Source: Serinus canaria
Taxonomy: Eukaryota; Chordata; Aves; Passeriformes; Fringillidae
Assembly (NCBI RefSeq): GCF_022539315.1
Contig: NC_066317.1
Location: forward strand, 69,647,679 to 69,711,678
Direction: 5' to 3'
DNA: 64,000 bases
Under the pieces are notes generated by a model. That model had not been told where the DNA came from. It ran no database searches and was given only the letters and a program-made list of their open reading frames with translations. A program made the translations under genes and the position numbers. Positions 17,301-27,300 of this stretch are shown here, piece after piece. Each line of letters opens with the position of its first letter. Within the stretch, counting starts at the first letter, position 1.

Positions 17301-20300
17301 CAAGTGGGAGGTGCAGGAGGAGCTGTCCAGGAGTTCCCATCAATGATTCCAGAGCCTGGGATTCTGCAGGAATGACCCCAAACCAATGATCCCACAATCC
17401 ATGGGGACGGGGTTGTTATGGAGATGCTGCCCTGGGAATATCTGGACACTGATTTATCAATAAATCTGATCAGCAGCAGCTGCAGGTCAGTGTCTGCTCA
17501 CTCCTGGCTGGGAGCAGAGTGAGGGAAAAGCCCCAGTCCCAGGGAAATCCTGATCTCCCTCACTCCAATCCCCAAAGTCCAACCTGGCCTTGGGCACTGC
17601 CAGGGATCCAGGGGCAGCCCCAGCAAATCTGGGAATTCCAGCCCAGCCAGGAATTCCTTCCCAAGACCCCACCCCAATCTCTCTTTTTCCACCTTGAAGC
17701 CCTTCCCCCTCTCCTGCCATCCAGGTCCCCCCCAAGGTGTCCTGGAGCCCTTTTGGGCACAGGCAGGTCACGCTGAGGTCGGGGCCGTGCCGAGGGGACA
17801 GGGGGTGACAGTGCCACTCACATGATGTTGGCCTTGTGCACAGCTGTGACCTTGGCCCGGCCCTTCTTGGTGGCGTAGTCGAAGGCGAACTTGGCGATGC
17901 GCTGGGACTTGGCCCTGGTGATGATCTTGAGGCACTCGATCACGCCCTTGGCACTCTGGGGACACGGGGGGGTCACAGCCTGGGCACGGCCACCCAGCCT
18001 GGCCCTCACACCCTCACACCTGGAATATTCCCCTAATTCCACTGCTCCAGGCAGGTCCTGAGTGTGCTGAGCTGGGAATCAGGGAATCATGGAGAGACCT
18101 TGGAGCTCATCCCATCCCACCCAGGGATACCTCCTACTTTTCCAGGTGGATCCAAGTCCATCCAACCTGGCCTTGGGCATTGCCAGGGATCCAGGGGCAG
18201 CCACAGCAAATCTGAGAATTCCAGCCCAGCCCCTGCCCACCCTCCCAGACAGCAATTCCTTGCCCAGATCCCAGACCAATCTCCCCTTTCCCAGTGGGAG
18301 CCATTCCCTGGCTCCTGTCCCTCTGTCCCTTGTCCCCTTTTTTTATAATCCCTGATCCCTATCCCTAAAACTCGACCATTCTTTTCCATTTTTTCCCCCC
18401 TTTTTTCCCCTTTGTCCCCACTTTTTCCCTCTCCAGGTCTCCTGGAGCCCCTTTAGTGACTCCCTGGAGCTGTCCCCCTGCAGGTGTCCCAGGCTGTCCC
18501 ATGTCCCACCTCGTGCTCCAGGGAGCTGTACTCGCCCTCAGTCTGCTCCCGGATGATCACCAGGTCCAGGTTGTTGTGCCGGGTCTGGTAGCCCGGGAGG
18601 CTCTTCACGTGCACCACGTTGGCAAACAGGTCCAGCTTCCTCCTGGGGACACGGGGACAGGGTCACCGTGTCCCCTCTGAGCGCTGGGGACACGGCGGGG
18701 CCACCCCCCTCTGCAGGACCCCAGGGTGAGCAGGGACAGCTCCCGGCCAGGGATCATCCCGCAGGAGTTTTCCTTCCCAACAAGTCATTAATTATTAATT
18801 AATGGTGTTTTCTCAGTGATGAGTTCTGGGGGCCACCCCAGCATCTCCAGAATTTCCATGGAAGCAGGATCAGTCAGCAGGAACAGCTCCAGGCTATGGA
18901 GTTTTGTCTCCCAATAGCTCATTAATTATTAATTAACGGGGTTTTTCCAGTGACAAATTCTGGGATCCACCCCAGCATCTCCAGAATTTCCATGGAATCA
19001 GGATCAGTCAGCAGGAACAGCTCCAGGCTATGGAGTTTTGTCTCCCAATAGCTCATTAATTAATAATGACATTAATAACATTCATTAATGTTTTTTTCCC
19101 CCATGCCTGTTCCCTCCAAGTCCCTGTGGTCACCCCCCTCTGCAGGACCCCAGCATGAGCAAGGACAGCTCCTGGCCACGGATGGTCCCTCAGGAGTTTT
19201 GTCTCCCAATAACTCATTAATTATTAATTAACAGGGTTTTTCCAGTGACAAATTCTGGGATCCACCCCAGCATCTCCAGAATTTCCAGGGAAGAAGGATG
19301 AATCAACAGGGACAGCTCCAGGCTATGGAGTTTTGTCTCCCAATTAATTAATAATTATTGTTTTATCCACAGTGACTGTCCCCTGCAAGTCCCAGGGGAC
19401 ACAGCTGTGGTCACCCCCCTCTCCAGGACCCCAGGGTGAGCAGGGACAGCTCCTGGCCAGGGATGGTCCCTCAGGAGTTTTGCCTCCCAAAAAGTCATTA
19501 ATTATTCATTAACGGGGTTTTTCTCAGTGATGAGTTCTGGGATCCACCCCAGTGTCTCCAGAATTTCCATGGAAGCAGGATCAGTCAGTAGGGGCAGCAC
19601 CTGGCTATGGAGTTTTGCCTCCCAATAACTCATTAATTAGTAATTAATGGTTTTTTCCCTGTGACTGTCCCCTGCAAGTCCCAGGGGACACAGCTGGGGT
19701 CTCTCCCTCTCCAAGACCCCTCAGGGTCCCACTGAAGGTTTTGTTTCCCAGCCCACACAGAATCCCTCAGCCTTTTCCTCTCCCCCATAACTCATTAATG
19801 GTTAATTAATTAGTTTCCCTCACCTGAGCCTCATGTCATAGGATGCCAGGTCTCCCTTGTACTCCATGGGTGTGTGGATCTTCCCTGCAGGACACGGAGC
19901 GGGGTCAGGACATGGGGGAATTGTCCCAACATCCCACAAACCCTCCCCTGGCACAGCCTGAGGGGACAAGGGGAGGACAGGGACAGGGACAGGGACAGGG
20001 CCAGGTGCTCACCAATGAGGGCCACCTTGCTCTCCTTCATGGAGTCCACCACCCGATCCAGCTTCTCCTCGGACGCCGTGTTCTGCACCTCGCTCAGGTG
20101 GTGCTCGTCGAAGATCACGGGGACATTGCCAGCCTGGCACAGGGACAGGGCCACCCATGGTCACCTCGGGGACACCACAGGGGGACACCACAGGAGCCCT
20201 GAGCCAGCCAGGGCCGTGCTCAGGGACGGGAGGGAACTGGGATCACCTCAGTGGCATTGACGGAATCGTGGGATATTTCCCTTGGGAAAAGCCTCTGAGG

Positions 20301-23300
20301 TGTCCCCAGCACTGCCAAGGCCACCCCTTGGGATGTCCCCAAGTGTCACATCCACAGGGCTGGTAAATCCCTCCAGGGACGGGGATTCTCCTCTGGGAGT
20401 CATTTTTAGGAGGAATTTTCCCAATATCCCAAATCCAATTATCCCAAATTCCTCCAGGAATGGGGACACACCCTCTGCCTGTGGGACACGCAGGGACAGG
20501 CAGGCACACAGGGACACTCAGGGACACACAGGGACAATTATGGACACACGCTCAGGACACGCAGGGACACTTGGGCCACCTGCTGCTGGTGTCCCCTGGC
20601 CATGGCCATACCTTGAAGACCTCCTTGACAGCGTGCATGAGCTCCGGGCCCACGCCGTCCCCCGGCAGCATTGTCACCTGGAATGTCCCCTCAGCCCTGT
20701 GGGACTGCAGACACAGCAGGGTCACCCCAAAATGGCCAAAGGGACCCCTCAGGGACCTGAGCCACGCCACACCCACAGGGACACGGAGTGATGGGTTGGG
20801 AAAGCCCTGCGGGGCCAAGGCCACCACTGAGCATTGTCCCCAGGTGTCACATCCATGGGGCTGGGAAATCCCTGCAGGGATGGGGACTCCACAGCTGTGC
20901 AGGGCTGGACAGCCCTTCCCAGGAGAAAATTTCCCACAATGTCCCCCCAGCGTCCTTCCAAGGGACCCTTGGGACATCCAAACCTCTCCTGGCACAGCCT
21001 GGGGCTGTGTCCCCTTGTCCTGTCCTTGTTGCCCCCCCCGGCTGTCCCCTCCTGGCAGGAGCTGTGCAGAGCCACAGGGTCCCCCTGATCCCCCTTTTCT
21101 CCAGGCTGAGCCCCCTCCCCAAATCCAGCCTGTCCCTGGACACGCTGCAGCCCCTCCAAGCCTTGTCCTGGGGGCCCAAAGCCAGCCCAGGACGGAGCTG
21201 TCCCTGTCCCTGTCCTGCGGCCACCCCGGGGGTGACACCAGCCCTGAGCACACCCGACACCACGGAGGGACCTTGTCCTGCTCAGCACTGCCAGAAATAA
21301 CCTCTGCCTCTGCCCAGAGGGATTCCTGAGAGCTCCCAGAACAGCCCCTGCTCCTAAATCCCCTCCTCCCTGCCCTCAGGATCCCATGGAATTCTGGACA
21401 GGCATTTTAGGAGGAACTTCCCAATATCCCACCCAAATCTCTCCAGGGATGGGGACTCTCCCCTTCTCCTTCCAGGAGGAATTTCCCCAGTATCCAACCC
21501 AATATCCAGGGACACCCCAGTGCTCCTAAATCCCTTCATTCCTTCTCCCTGCCCTCAGGATCCCATGGAATTTTGGACAGCCATTTTTAGCAGGAATTTC
21601 CCCAATATCCCACCCAAATCCCTCCAGGGATGAGGACACCCCACGACTCTGCAGGACAAATTTCCCCAATATCCAACCCAATATCCCAGCACAGCCCTGT
21701 GTTCCTAAATCCTCTCATTCCTTCTCCCTGCCCTCGAATCCCAGATAGACATTTTTATCAGGAATTTCCCCAATACCCCACCTAAATAGATGAGGATTCC
21801 CCATTTCTCTTTCCAAGAGGAATTTCCCCAATATCCCAGCACAGCCTGGTGCTCCTAAATCACCTCATTCCTGTTCCTTGCCCTCAGGATCCCATGGAAT
21901 TCTGGACAGCCATTTTTAGCAGGAATATCCCCAATATCCCACCCAAATCTCTCCAGGGATGAGGACTCCCCCCTGCTCTTTCCAGGAGGAATTTCCCCAA
22001 TATCCCAGCACAGCCTGGTGCTCCTAAATCCCCTCACTCCTGCTCCCTCAGGATCACCTGGAATTTTGCCAAGCCCCATTTTCGTGGCCCAGACCACAAC
22101 AGAACCTCACTGATCACTGCTGGGATGTCCCACCCATCCCTCCCCTCCTTCCCCAGCCTGGAATTCCCTGCTGGGAGCTGCTCCCAGCAGGAACGCCCCA
22201 GACCCAGCCCAGGGAATTCCCTGCCAGCAATGCCAGGGAAACTCCAAACCCCCAGAGGGAACAGGGAAGGAAGAGGGGAGGGAGGGAAGGAAAGCTGAGA
22301 GTCACAGATGGGCAGCTTTAAATAAGCTGGAATCAAATGTCCAGGGCACAAATGGGAAATACCAGGAGGCAGAGCTGAGGGAAGGGCAGTGCCTCAAGGT
22401 CACACTCGGGGCTGAGCCCTTCCCTCAGCCATATTCCCATGGAATCAGGGAATTTCCTGACTGGGAAAAGCCTCGGAGACCCCCCCAGCACTGCCAGGGC
22501 CACCACTGGCCATGTCCCCAAGTGCCACATCCCCAGGGACGTCAAACCCCACTGCCCTCCCCAGGAAGGAATCGTCCCAATATCCCACCCAAACCTCCCC
22601 TGAGGCCTTTTCCCTTTGTCCCCAACCCCCCCATCCTCTCTGGGAGTTTGGAAGGTCAGAAGTTCCCCCCTGAGCCCCCTTTGCCCCCCAGATCCCCTCA
22701 GCCCCTCCTCACCTTGGCCTGGGCTTGCTGCAGGAGGGTGGCCGAGGTGCCCAGCCCCCGCCATGCCCCGAGGCTCTGGGCACGCAGGAGGCCCTGGGGG
22801 TGCCACAGGTCAGAGAGCCCCGTCAGGGGGTGCCCCCCACCCCAAAATCCTCCCCAGGCCAAAAATGTCATCCCCAAAACGACACCCCCACAACCCAGCC
22901 TGAAACTCCCCCACCCCCAAACTGAACCCCCCCCGGCCCTCACCCCACACTCTGCCCCAGAGTGACCCCCAGACCCGACTGAAGCCCCCAGACCCGTCTG
23001 ACCCCTCACGGACCCTCCCAGCCCTCACTGACCCCCAAAATCCGTCTGACCCCCCCAGACTGACCCTCCCCGACCCGACTGACCCCTCACTGACCCCTCA
23101 GACCCGTCTGACCCCCCCAGCCCTCACTGACCCCCTCAAGCCCTCACGGACCCTCCCAGCCCTCACGGACCCCTCACAGCCCAGAGAACGATGAGGTCAG
23201 ACCCCGTTTGACCCCCCTGACCCTGCCCGGCGCCCCACACCTGATGTCCCACCCCAGAGCGATGTCCCCCCTCATGCCGTGCCCTCAGTCCCCACGGCTG

Positions 23301-23379
23301 AGCCCGCTGTCCCCTCGCCGCCCTTGTCTCGTCCCCCTCTCACCGCCGCCGCCGCCCGGCCCGCGCTGAGCGCCGCCAT
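14233..23379 (-). CDS. IDH3B: Isocitrate dehydrogenase (NAD+) 3 beta subunit
   Basis: Mitochondrial NAD-dependent isocitrate dehydrogenase subunit of the alpha2-beta-gamma enzyme in the TCA cycle. Exons in transcript order: 23344-23379, 22713-22793, 20612-20704, 20013-20133, 19824-19884, 18510-18642, 17822-17955, 17032-17134, 16369-16515, 16183-16277, 16037-16097, then either 15370-15459 or 14233-14313. Phases agree; totals 384 or 381 aa (human about 385). Seen: a short arginine/alanine-rich presequence ([12 protein letters not shown]), [50 protein letters not shown], and [20 protein letters not shown]. Beta subunits are not catalytic by themselves in this family. Introns 2 and 3 hold most of the repeats. 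VPS16 lies upstream on the same strand. Confidence 0.96.
14620..14625 (-). terminator. IDH3B: IDH3B proximal polyadenylation signal
   Basis: AATAAA on the minus strand, 745 bases after the proximal stop and upstream of the distal last exon in the transcript. Choice of last exon can therefore be coupled to polyadenylation site. Confidence 0.75.
14920..15165. repeat. GGGTCCCACAGTC-type repeat, IDH3B 3' UTR
   Basis: Irregular units of CCCATGGGAATGGGGTCCCA in the 3' UTR of the proximal-exon isoform. Confidence 0.65.
15370..15459 (-). CDS. IDH3B: IDH3B alternative last exon, proximal
   Basis: Encodes [20 protein letters not shown] and ends ...LHPNYGA, stop 15370-15372. The acceptor is TTTGCAG. 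It is followed in the transcript by its own polyadenylation signal (AATAAA on the minus strand at 14620-14625). This ending resembles the mammalian isoform with TRDMGGYSTTTDF. Confidence 0.9.
   Translation of the reverse strand, partial: VRTRDLGGYSTTSDFVKSVIDNLHPNYGA
15562..15760. repeat. 56-bp tandem repeat x3-4, IDH3B
   Basis: Units beginning GCCAGGACCTGGGATGGGAA and ending near GTCCCTTGAGAACCAT, in the intron before the proximal last exon. Confidence 0.85.
15870..15982. repeat. 28-bp tandem repeat x3-4, IDH3B
   Basis: Near-perfect units containing CCAAGAATTCCAGCTGGGAA in the same intron (15460-16036). Confidence 0.85.
17550..17745 (-). mobile_element. CR1 LINE fragment, reverse orientation
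   Basis: Shows GTCCAACCTGGCCTTGGGCA, then TGCCAGGGATCCAGGGGCAG and AGCAAATCTGGGAATTCCAG, the repeated CR1 pattern also found at 18080 and 31410. It lies in the IDH3B intron 17135-17821. Confidence 0.75.
18085..18450 (-). mobile_element. CR1 LINE fragment, reverse orientation
   Basis: Contains CATCCAACCTGGCCTTGGGC, GCCAGGGATCCAGGGGCAGC and CCCAGTGGGAGCCATTCCCT, followed by a degraded C/T-rich tail. It lies in IDH3B intron 17956-18509. Confidence 0.75.
18775..19815. repeat. Complex tandem repeat with TAATTAAT cores, IDH3B intron
   Basis: Five or six copies of a roughly 130-235 bp unit: GAGTTTTGTCTCCCAATA, CATTAATTATTAATTAA, TCCACCCCAGCATCTCCAGA, CCATGGAAGCAGGATCAGTC. It fills most of the intron between exons 18510-18642 and 19824-19884. 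AT-rich cores inside GC-rich flanks are unusual here. Confidence 0.85.
20262..20500 (-). mobile_element. CR1 LINE fragment, reverse orientation
   Basis: GGAATCGTGGGATATTTCCC, then CCCAGCACTGCCAAGGCCAC and GGGATGTCCCCAAGTGTCAC, as in the other CR1 copies. In an IDH3B intron. Confidence 0.7.
20785..21260 (-). mobile_element. CR1 LINE fragment, reverse orientation
   Basis: GATGGGTTGGGAAAGCCCTG, then TGTCCCCAGGTGTCACATCC and, further in, CAGGCTGAGCCCCCTCCCCA. This is a longer copy than most (about 470 bp). In IDH3B intron 20705-22712. Confidence 0.75.
21335..22080. repeat. About 160-bp tandem repeat x5, IDH3B intron
   Basis: Units built of CTCCTAAATCCCCTCATTCC, CCCTCAGGATCCCATGGAAT and GGAATTTCCCCAATATCCCA. 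Shared words with the CR1 copies suggest the unit grew out of a CR1 fragment. Confidence 0.85.
22430..22650 (-). mobile_element. CR1 LINE fragment, reverse orientation
   Basis: GGAATCAGGGAATTTCCTGA, GCCACCACTGGCCATGTCCC and CAAGTGCCACATCCCCAGGG; ends shortly before IDH3B exon 22713-22793. Confidence 0.7.
22930..23200. repeat. GACCCGTCTGACCCC-type repeat, IDH3B intron 1
   Basis: Short units of CTGACCCCTCACGGACCCTC fill the first intron next to exon 1. Confidence 0.7.
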
Positions 23380-23470
23380 CTTTGAGAACCCACAACGCAC
23401 CGCGGTAAGGGGCGGTCACGTGACGTCAGAGGGGCGGGGCCCCGCTGGGCTTGTGGCGCCCCCTGCCGGA
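23380..23470 (-). promoter_or_regulatory. IDH3B: IDH3B promoter: CLEAR/E-box overlapping a CRE
   Basis: Directly upstream of the IDH3B start codon. GTCACGTGAC at 23415-23424 is a perfect palindrome with an E-box core CACGTG (23417-23422), the USF and TFEB/TFE3 (CLEAR) consensus. TGACGTCA at 23421-23428 is a full cAMP response element sharing four bases with it. GC boxes GGGGCGG lie on both sides. No TATA box. Confidence 0.75.
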
Positions 23471-23489
23471 CAAGCGAGATAGCGCGGGA

Positions 23490-23930
23490 ACGGGAGCCCC
23501 AGTGTCCCCCGGGACCCCCCCAGTGTCCCCACAATGTCCCCCTGGGACCCCCCCAGTGTCCCCACAATGTCCTCCTGGGACACCCCAGTGTCCCCACAAT
23601 GTCCTCCTGGGACGCCCACAATGTCCCCACAATGTCCCTCTGGGGCCCCCCCAATGAGTCCCTAATGTGTCCCCCAGGGACTCCGCAGTATACCCCCAAG
23701 GACCTCCCTCAATGTCCCCACAATGTCCCCCTGGGACCCTCCCCCAATGTGTCCCCTCAATGTGTGCCCTGGAAACTCCTCAGTGTCCCCCTGGGACCTC
23801 CTCAATGTCCCCCGTGTCCCCCTGGCACCCCCATAATGTCCCCCTGGGACCCCATTGGGACCCCTGCAATGTAGCCCCAATGACCCCCTGGGACCCCACC
23901 AATGCCCCCCCATTGCCCCTCAAGTGACCC
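23490..23930. repeat. GTCCCCACAATGTCCCCCTG minisatellite, intergenic
   Basis: About 20 variants of a 25-50 bp unit between the IDH3B promoter and the VPS16 3' end. ORFs across it are composition artefacts. Confidence 0.8.
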
Positions 23931-24076
23931 TTGGGGACACCCAGTGACCTCCCCTTCCAGGCCCCTGCAACCGCTCCTGAACTCCCGCTGTGTCCCTGAC
24001 TGTCCCCTCCCGCCCATCCCGGTGTCCCCGGAGCCCCCACGCCCTCCTTGGTGACACAGGACACGGAGCTTTTCTC

Positions 24077-24082
24077 TTTATT
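24077..24082 (-). terminator. VPS16: VPS16 polyadenylation signal
   Basis: AATAAA on the minus strand, about 320 bases after the VPS16 stop. The 3' UTR contains a GGGGTGTCCCCAG-type minisatellite (24185-24395). Confidence 0.85.
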
Positions 24083-24399
24083 GCACAGGCAGGGAGGGGA
24101 CCCCCTGTCCCCAGCGGGGCCACCTCTGCCATCCATCCAGCAGGGACAAGGCTGGGAGCAGCTGCCAGCAGACAGGGACACCCCAGGGGGGCTGGGGGTG
24201 TCCCCAGGGTGTCCCCAGGGTGTCTCCGGGCTGTCCCCAGGGTGTCCACAGAGTATCCCCAGAGTGTCCATGGGGTGTCCTTGGGGATGTCCCTGCGGTA
24301 TCCCTGGTGGTGTCCCCAGGGAGTCCCTGCAGGGTCCATGGGGTTGTCCTTGGGGTGTCCCTGTGGTGTCCCCAGGCTGTCCCTGGTGTGTCCCCAGGG

Positions 24400-27300
24400 T
24401 CACTTCTTGAGGAGCTGTGCCCGGGCCCGGTTGAGCCGCTCTGCCAGGGCCCCGTCGGTGCCGGGGGAGCACCGGGACAGCACCAGGCTCATCTCGGCCT
24501 CGTTCTTGCGCTCTATGGCCGCCTCGGCCGCCTGCTCCAGGTCCCTGTGACACCAGAGAGCCATGAGGGGACAGTCGGGGGGGGACAGCACGGGGACACG
24601 GGGCACCCCCACCTTCTCATTGCTGTCCCACCGCCCCGGCGCCTCCCGCTGTCCCCAAAGCCTCCTGTGGGTGTCACCCCCCAAATCCCCGCTGCTGCCC
24701 CACAGGGAGTTCCACGGCTTGTTTCCACATCCTGGTGTCCCCTTGGATGTCCCTATGAGGGTCCCTGGGATGTCCCCTGAGTGTCCTCGGCAGGTTCTCT
24801 CCAAGGGTCTCCTGGCTGTCCCCCGAAGGATCCTCAGGATGTTCCCCGAGGGTCCTCAGGATGGTCCCCCGAGCATCCCCAGGATGTCCCCCTGAGGATC
24901 CCCTGGATGTCCCCCCAAATGTCCTTAGGATGCCCCTGCAAGGGTCCCCTGGATGTCTCCCTGAAGGTCCCCTAAATGTCCCTGCCCGAGCATCCCCAGG
25001 ATGTCCCCTGATGGTCCCCTGGATGTCCCCCTATGGGTCCCCGGGATGTCCCCCTGAGGATCCCCTGGATGTCCCCACAAGGGACCCCGGGATGTCCCCC
25101 TGAGGGTCCCCTGGATGTTCCTCCCCGAGGGTCCCCAGGATGCCCCTCCCCAAGCATCCCCGGGATGTCTCCTGATGATTCCATGAATGTCCCCTCCCAA
25201 GCATCCCCAGGATGTCCCCCTGATGGTCCCCGGGATGTCCCCCCCCGAGGGTCCCCAGGCTGTCCCCAGCGCACCCCACGAGGACGAAGGCCTTGACGCG
25301 CTGCTCGGGCGGCACACGCGGCGCGTACTTCTTGGCCTCGTAGCGGTTGTGGTGCTTCACTGCCACCTCCACGAAGGGCTGGGGAGGGAGGAGGAGCAGG
25401 GAGAGGTGAGGAAGAGCAGGGAGAGGTCGGGAGAGGAGGATGGAGGGGCTGGAGAGGGGAGGAAGAGGGTGGGGAGATGGAGAAGGGAGGGCAATGGTGG
25501 AAGAGCAGCAATGGGAAGGGAATGGGAGAGACAGAGAAGGGAGGAAGAGGATGGGAGGGTGGGAGAAGGGAGGAAGAAGATGGAAATGCAAGGATGGAAA
25601 GGCTGGAGAAGGAGGAAGAGGATGGAGGGTGGGAGACTGGGAATGTGGAAGAGCTGGAATGGGGAGGAAGAGGATGGGAGGGTAGGAGAGAGAGGAGGAA
25701 AAGGATGGTGGAGGTGGAAAGGGGAGGAAGAGGATGGGAGGCCAAGGATGGGAGAGCTGGAGAAGGAGGAAGAGGATGAGAGGGAGAGGATGGGAGGGCT
25801 GGAGAGGGAAGAAGATGGGGGCAGGAGAAGGGAGGGAGAGGATGGAGAGATGGAGCAGGAGAGAAGGAGAAGGTAGAGCTGGGGAGGGGAGGAAGAGAAT
25901 GGGAGAGATGGAGAAGGGAGGAAGAGGATGGAAAGAGATGAAGAGGGGAGGAAGAGGATGGGAGAGCTCAAGAGGGGTGGAAGGGGATGGGAGAACTGAA
26001 GCGGGGAGGAAGAGGATGGGAAGGAAAGGATGGGACCTCTGGAGAAGGAGAAGAGGGTGGGAGGGCTGGAGAGAGGAAGGGTAGGAAGGCCAGGGAGGGG
26101 AGGAAGAGGATGGTGGAGCTGGAGAGGGGAGGAAGAGGATGGGAGGGCAGGGAGGGGAGGAAGATGCTGTGAGGACAACGTGGAGGTGACTGAGGCAGCC
26201 CAAGCTCTCACCAGGTACCCAATGGGCGACTTCTTGCTCTTGGAGAACTTCTCCATCTCCTCCCAGTCCCCGCGGGTGGCCAGGGCGTTGATCTTCAGCC
26301 ACCAGTACCTGGGCACAGGGGCACAGGGGGTCAGGGCTGTCCCTGGACCCCCTCCAGCCCCCCAGGGCCCGTCCCCACCTCTTGTCTGGGATCCTGAAGT
26401 CCCGGTAGAGCTGCTCGGCGCGCTTGTGGTGCCCGTCCAGGATGAGGGTGGCCACGGTGTCGTGCAGGGACAGGTCCAGGTAGGGCTTGTCCAGCTCCTC
26501 CTGCAGGTGCCGCTGCAGCCGCAGCAGCTTGATCTGCTCCTCCGTGGCCTGGGACATGGGGACAGCTGTGGGCTGGGGTCCCTGGCCCCGCCTCGATGTC
26601 CCCAGAGTCCCTGTCCCAGCCTTGATGTCCCTGTCCCATCCCTGAGTTCCCTTTCCCAGCCCTGAGGTCCCTGATCCAGCCTCAATGTCCCTGTCCCAGC
26701 CTCGGTGTCCCTGTCCCAGCCTCGATGTCCCTGTCCCAGACCCAGAATCCCCATCCTAACCTGAGGTCCCTGTCCCAGCCTCAGTGTCCTCTGTCCCAAC
26801 CCCAGAGTCCCTGGCCCAGCCCTGAGGTCCCTGTCCCAGACCCACAGTTCCTGGCCCAGCCTTGGTGTCCCTGTCACAGCCCCAGAGTCCCTGGCCCAGC
26901 CTCACTGTCCCCATCCCACCCCCAGGGTCCCCATCCCAGCCCTGAGGTCCCTTCCAGAGCCCTGTCCCACCCCTGTGGTCCCTGTCCCAGCCTCAGTGTC
27001 CCAATCCCAACCTTGGTGTCCCTGTCCCAGCCTCAGGGTCCCTGTCCCAGTTCCAGGGTCTCCATTCCAGCTTTGGTGTCCCTGTACCAGCCTCAGCGTT
27101 CCCGTTCCAGCCATGCCCCTGGACAGGCACCCCCCAGCCCTGTCCCCAGGGCAGCCACAGGTGACCTTGTCCCCGGTGTCCCTGGTGGCACCTGGGCACT
27201 CTCACCTTGGCAGCGAAATCATTCTTGGCCTTGTAGAACTCATCCAGGGCATTCTGCAGGGCGGCCACGCGGCCCTCGATCCGCTGGGAGTGGCACAGGA

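Noticed and set aside
25031..26877. Two overlapping 500-codon minus-strand Ser/Pro/Leu ORFs in VPS16
   Set aside because: They come from the C/U-rich intronic tract. The true exons in the area (26212-26308, 26379-26548) are in a phase-consistent VPS16 model.
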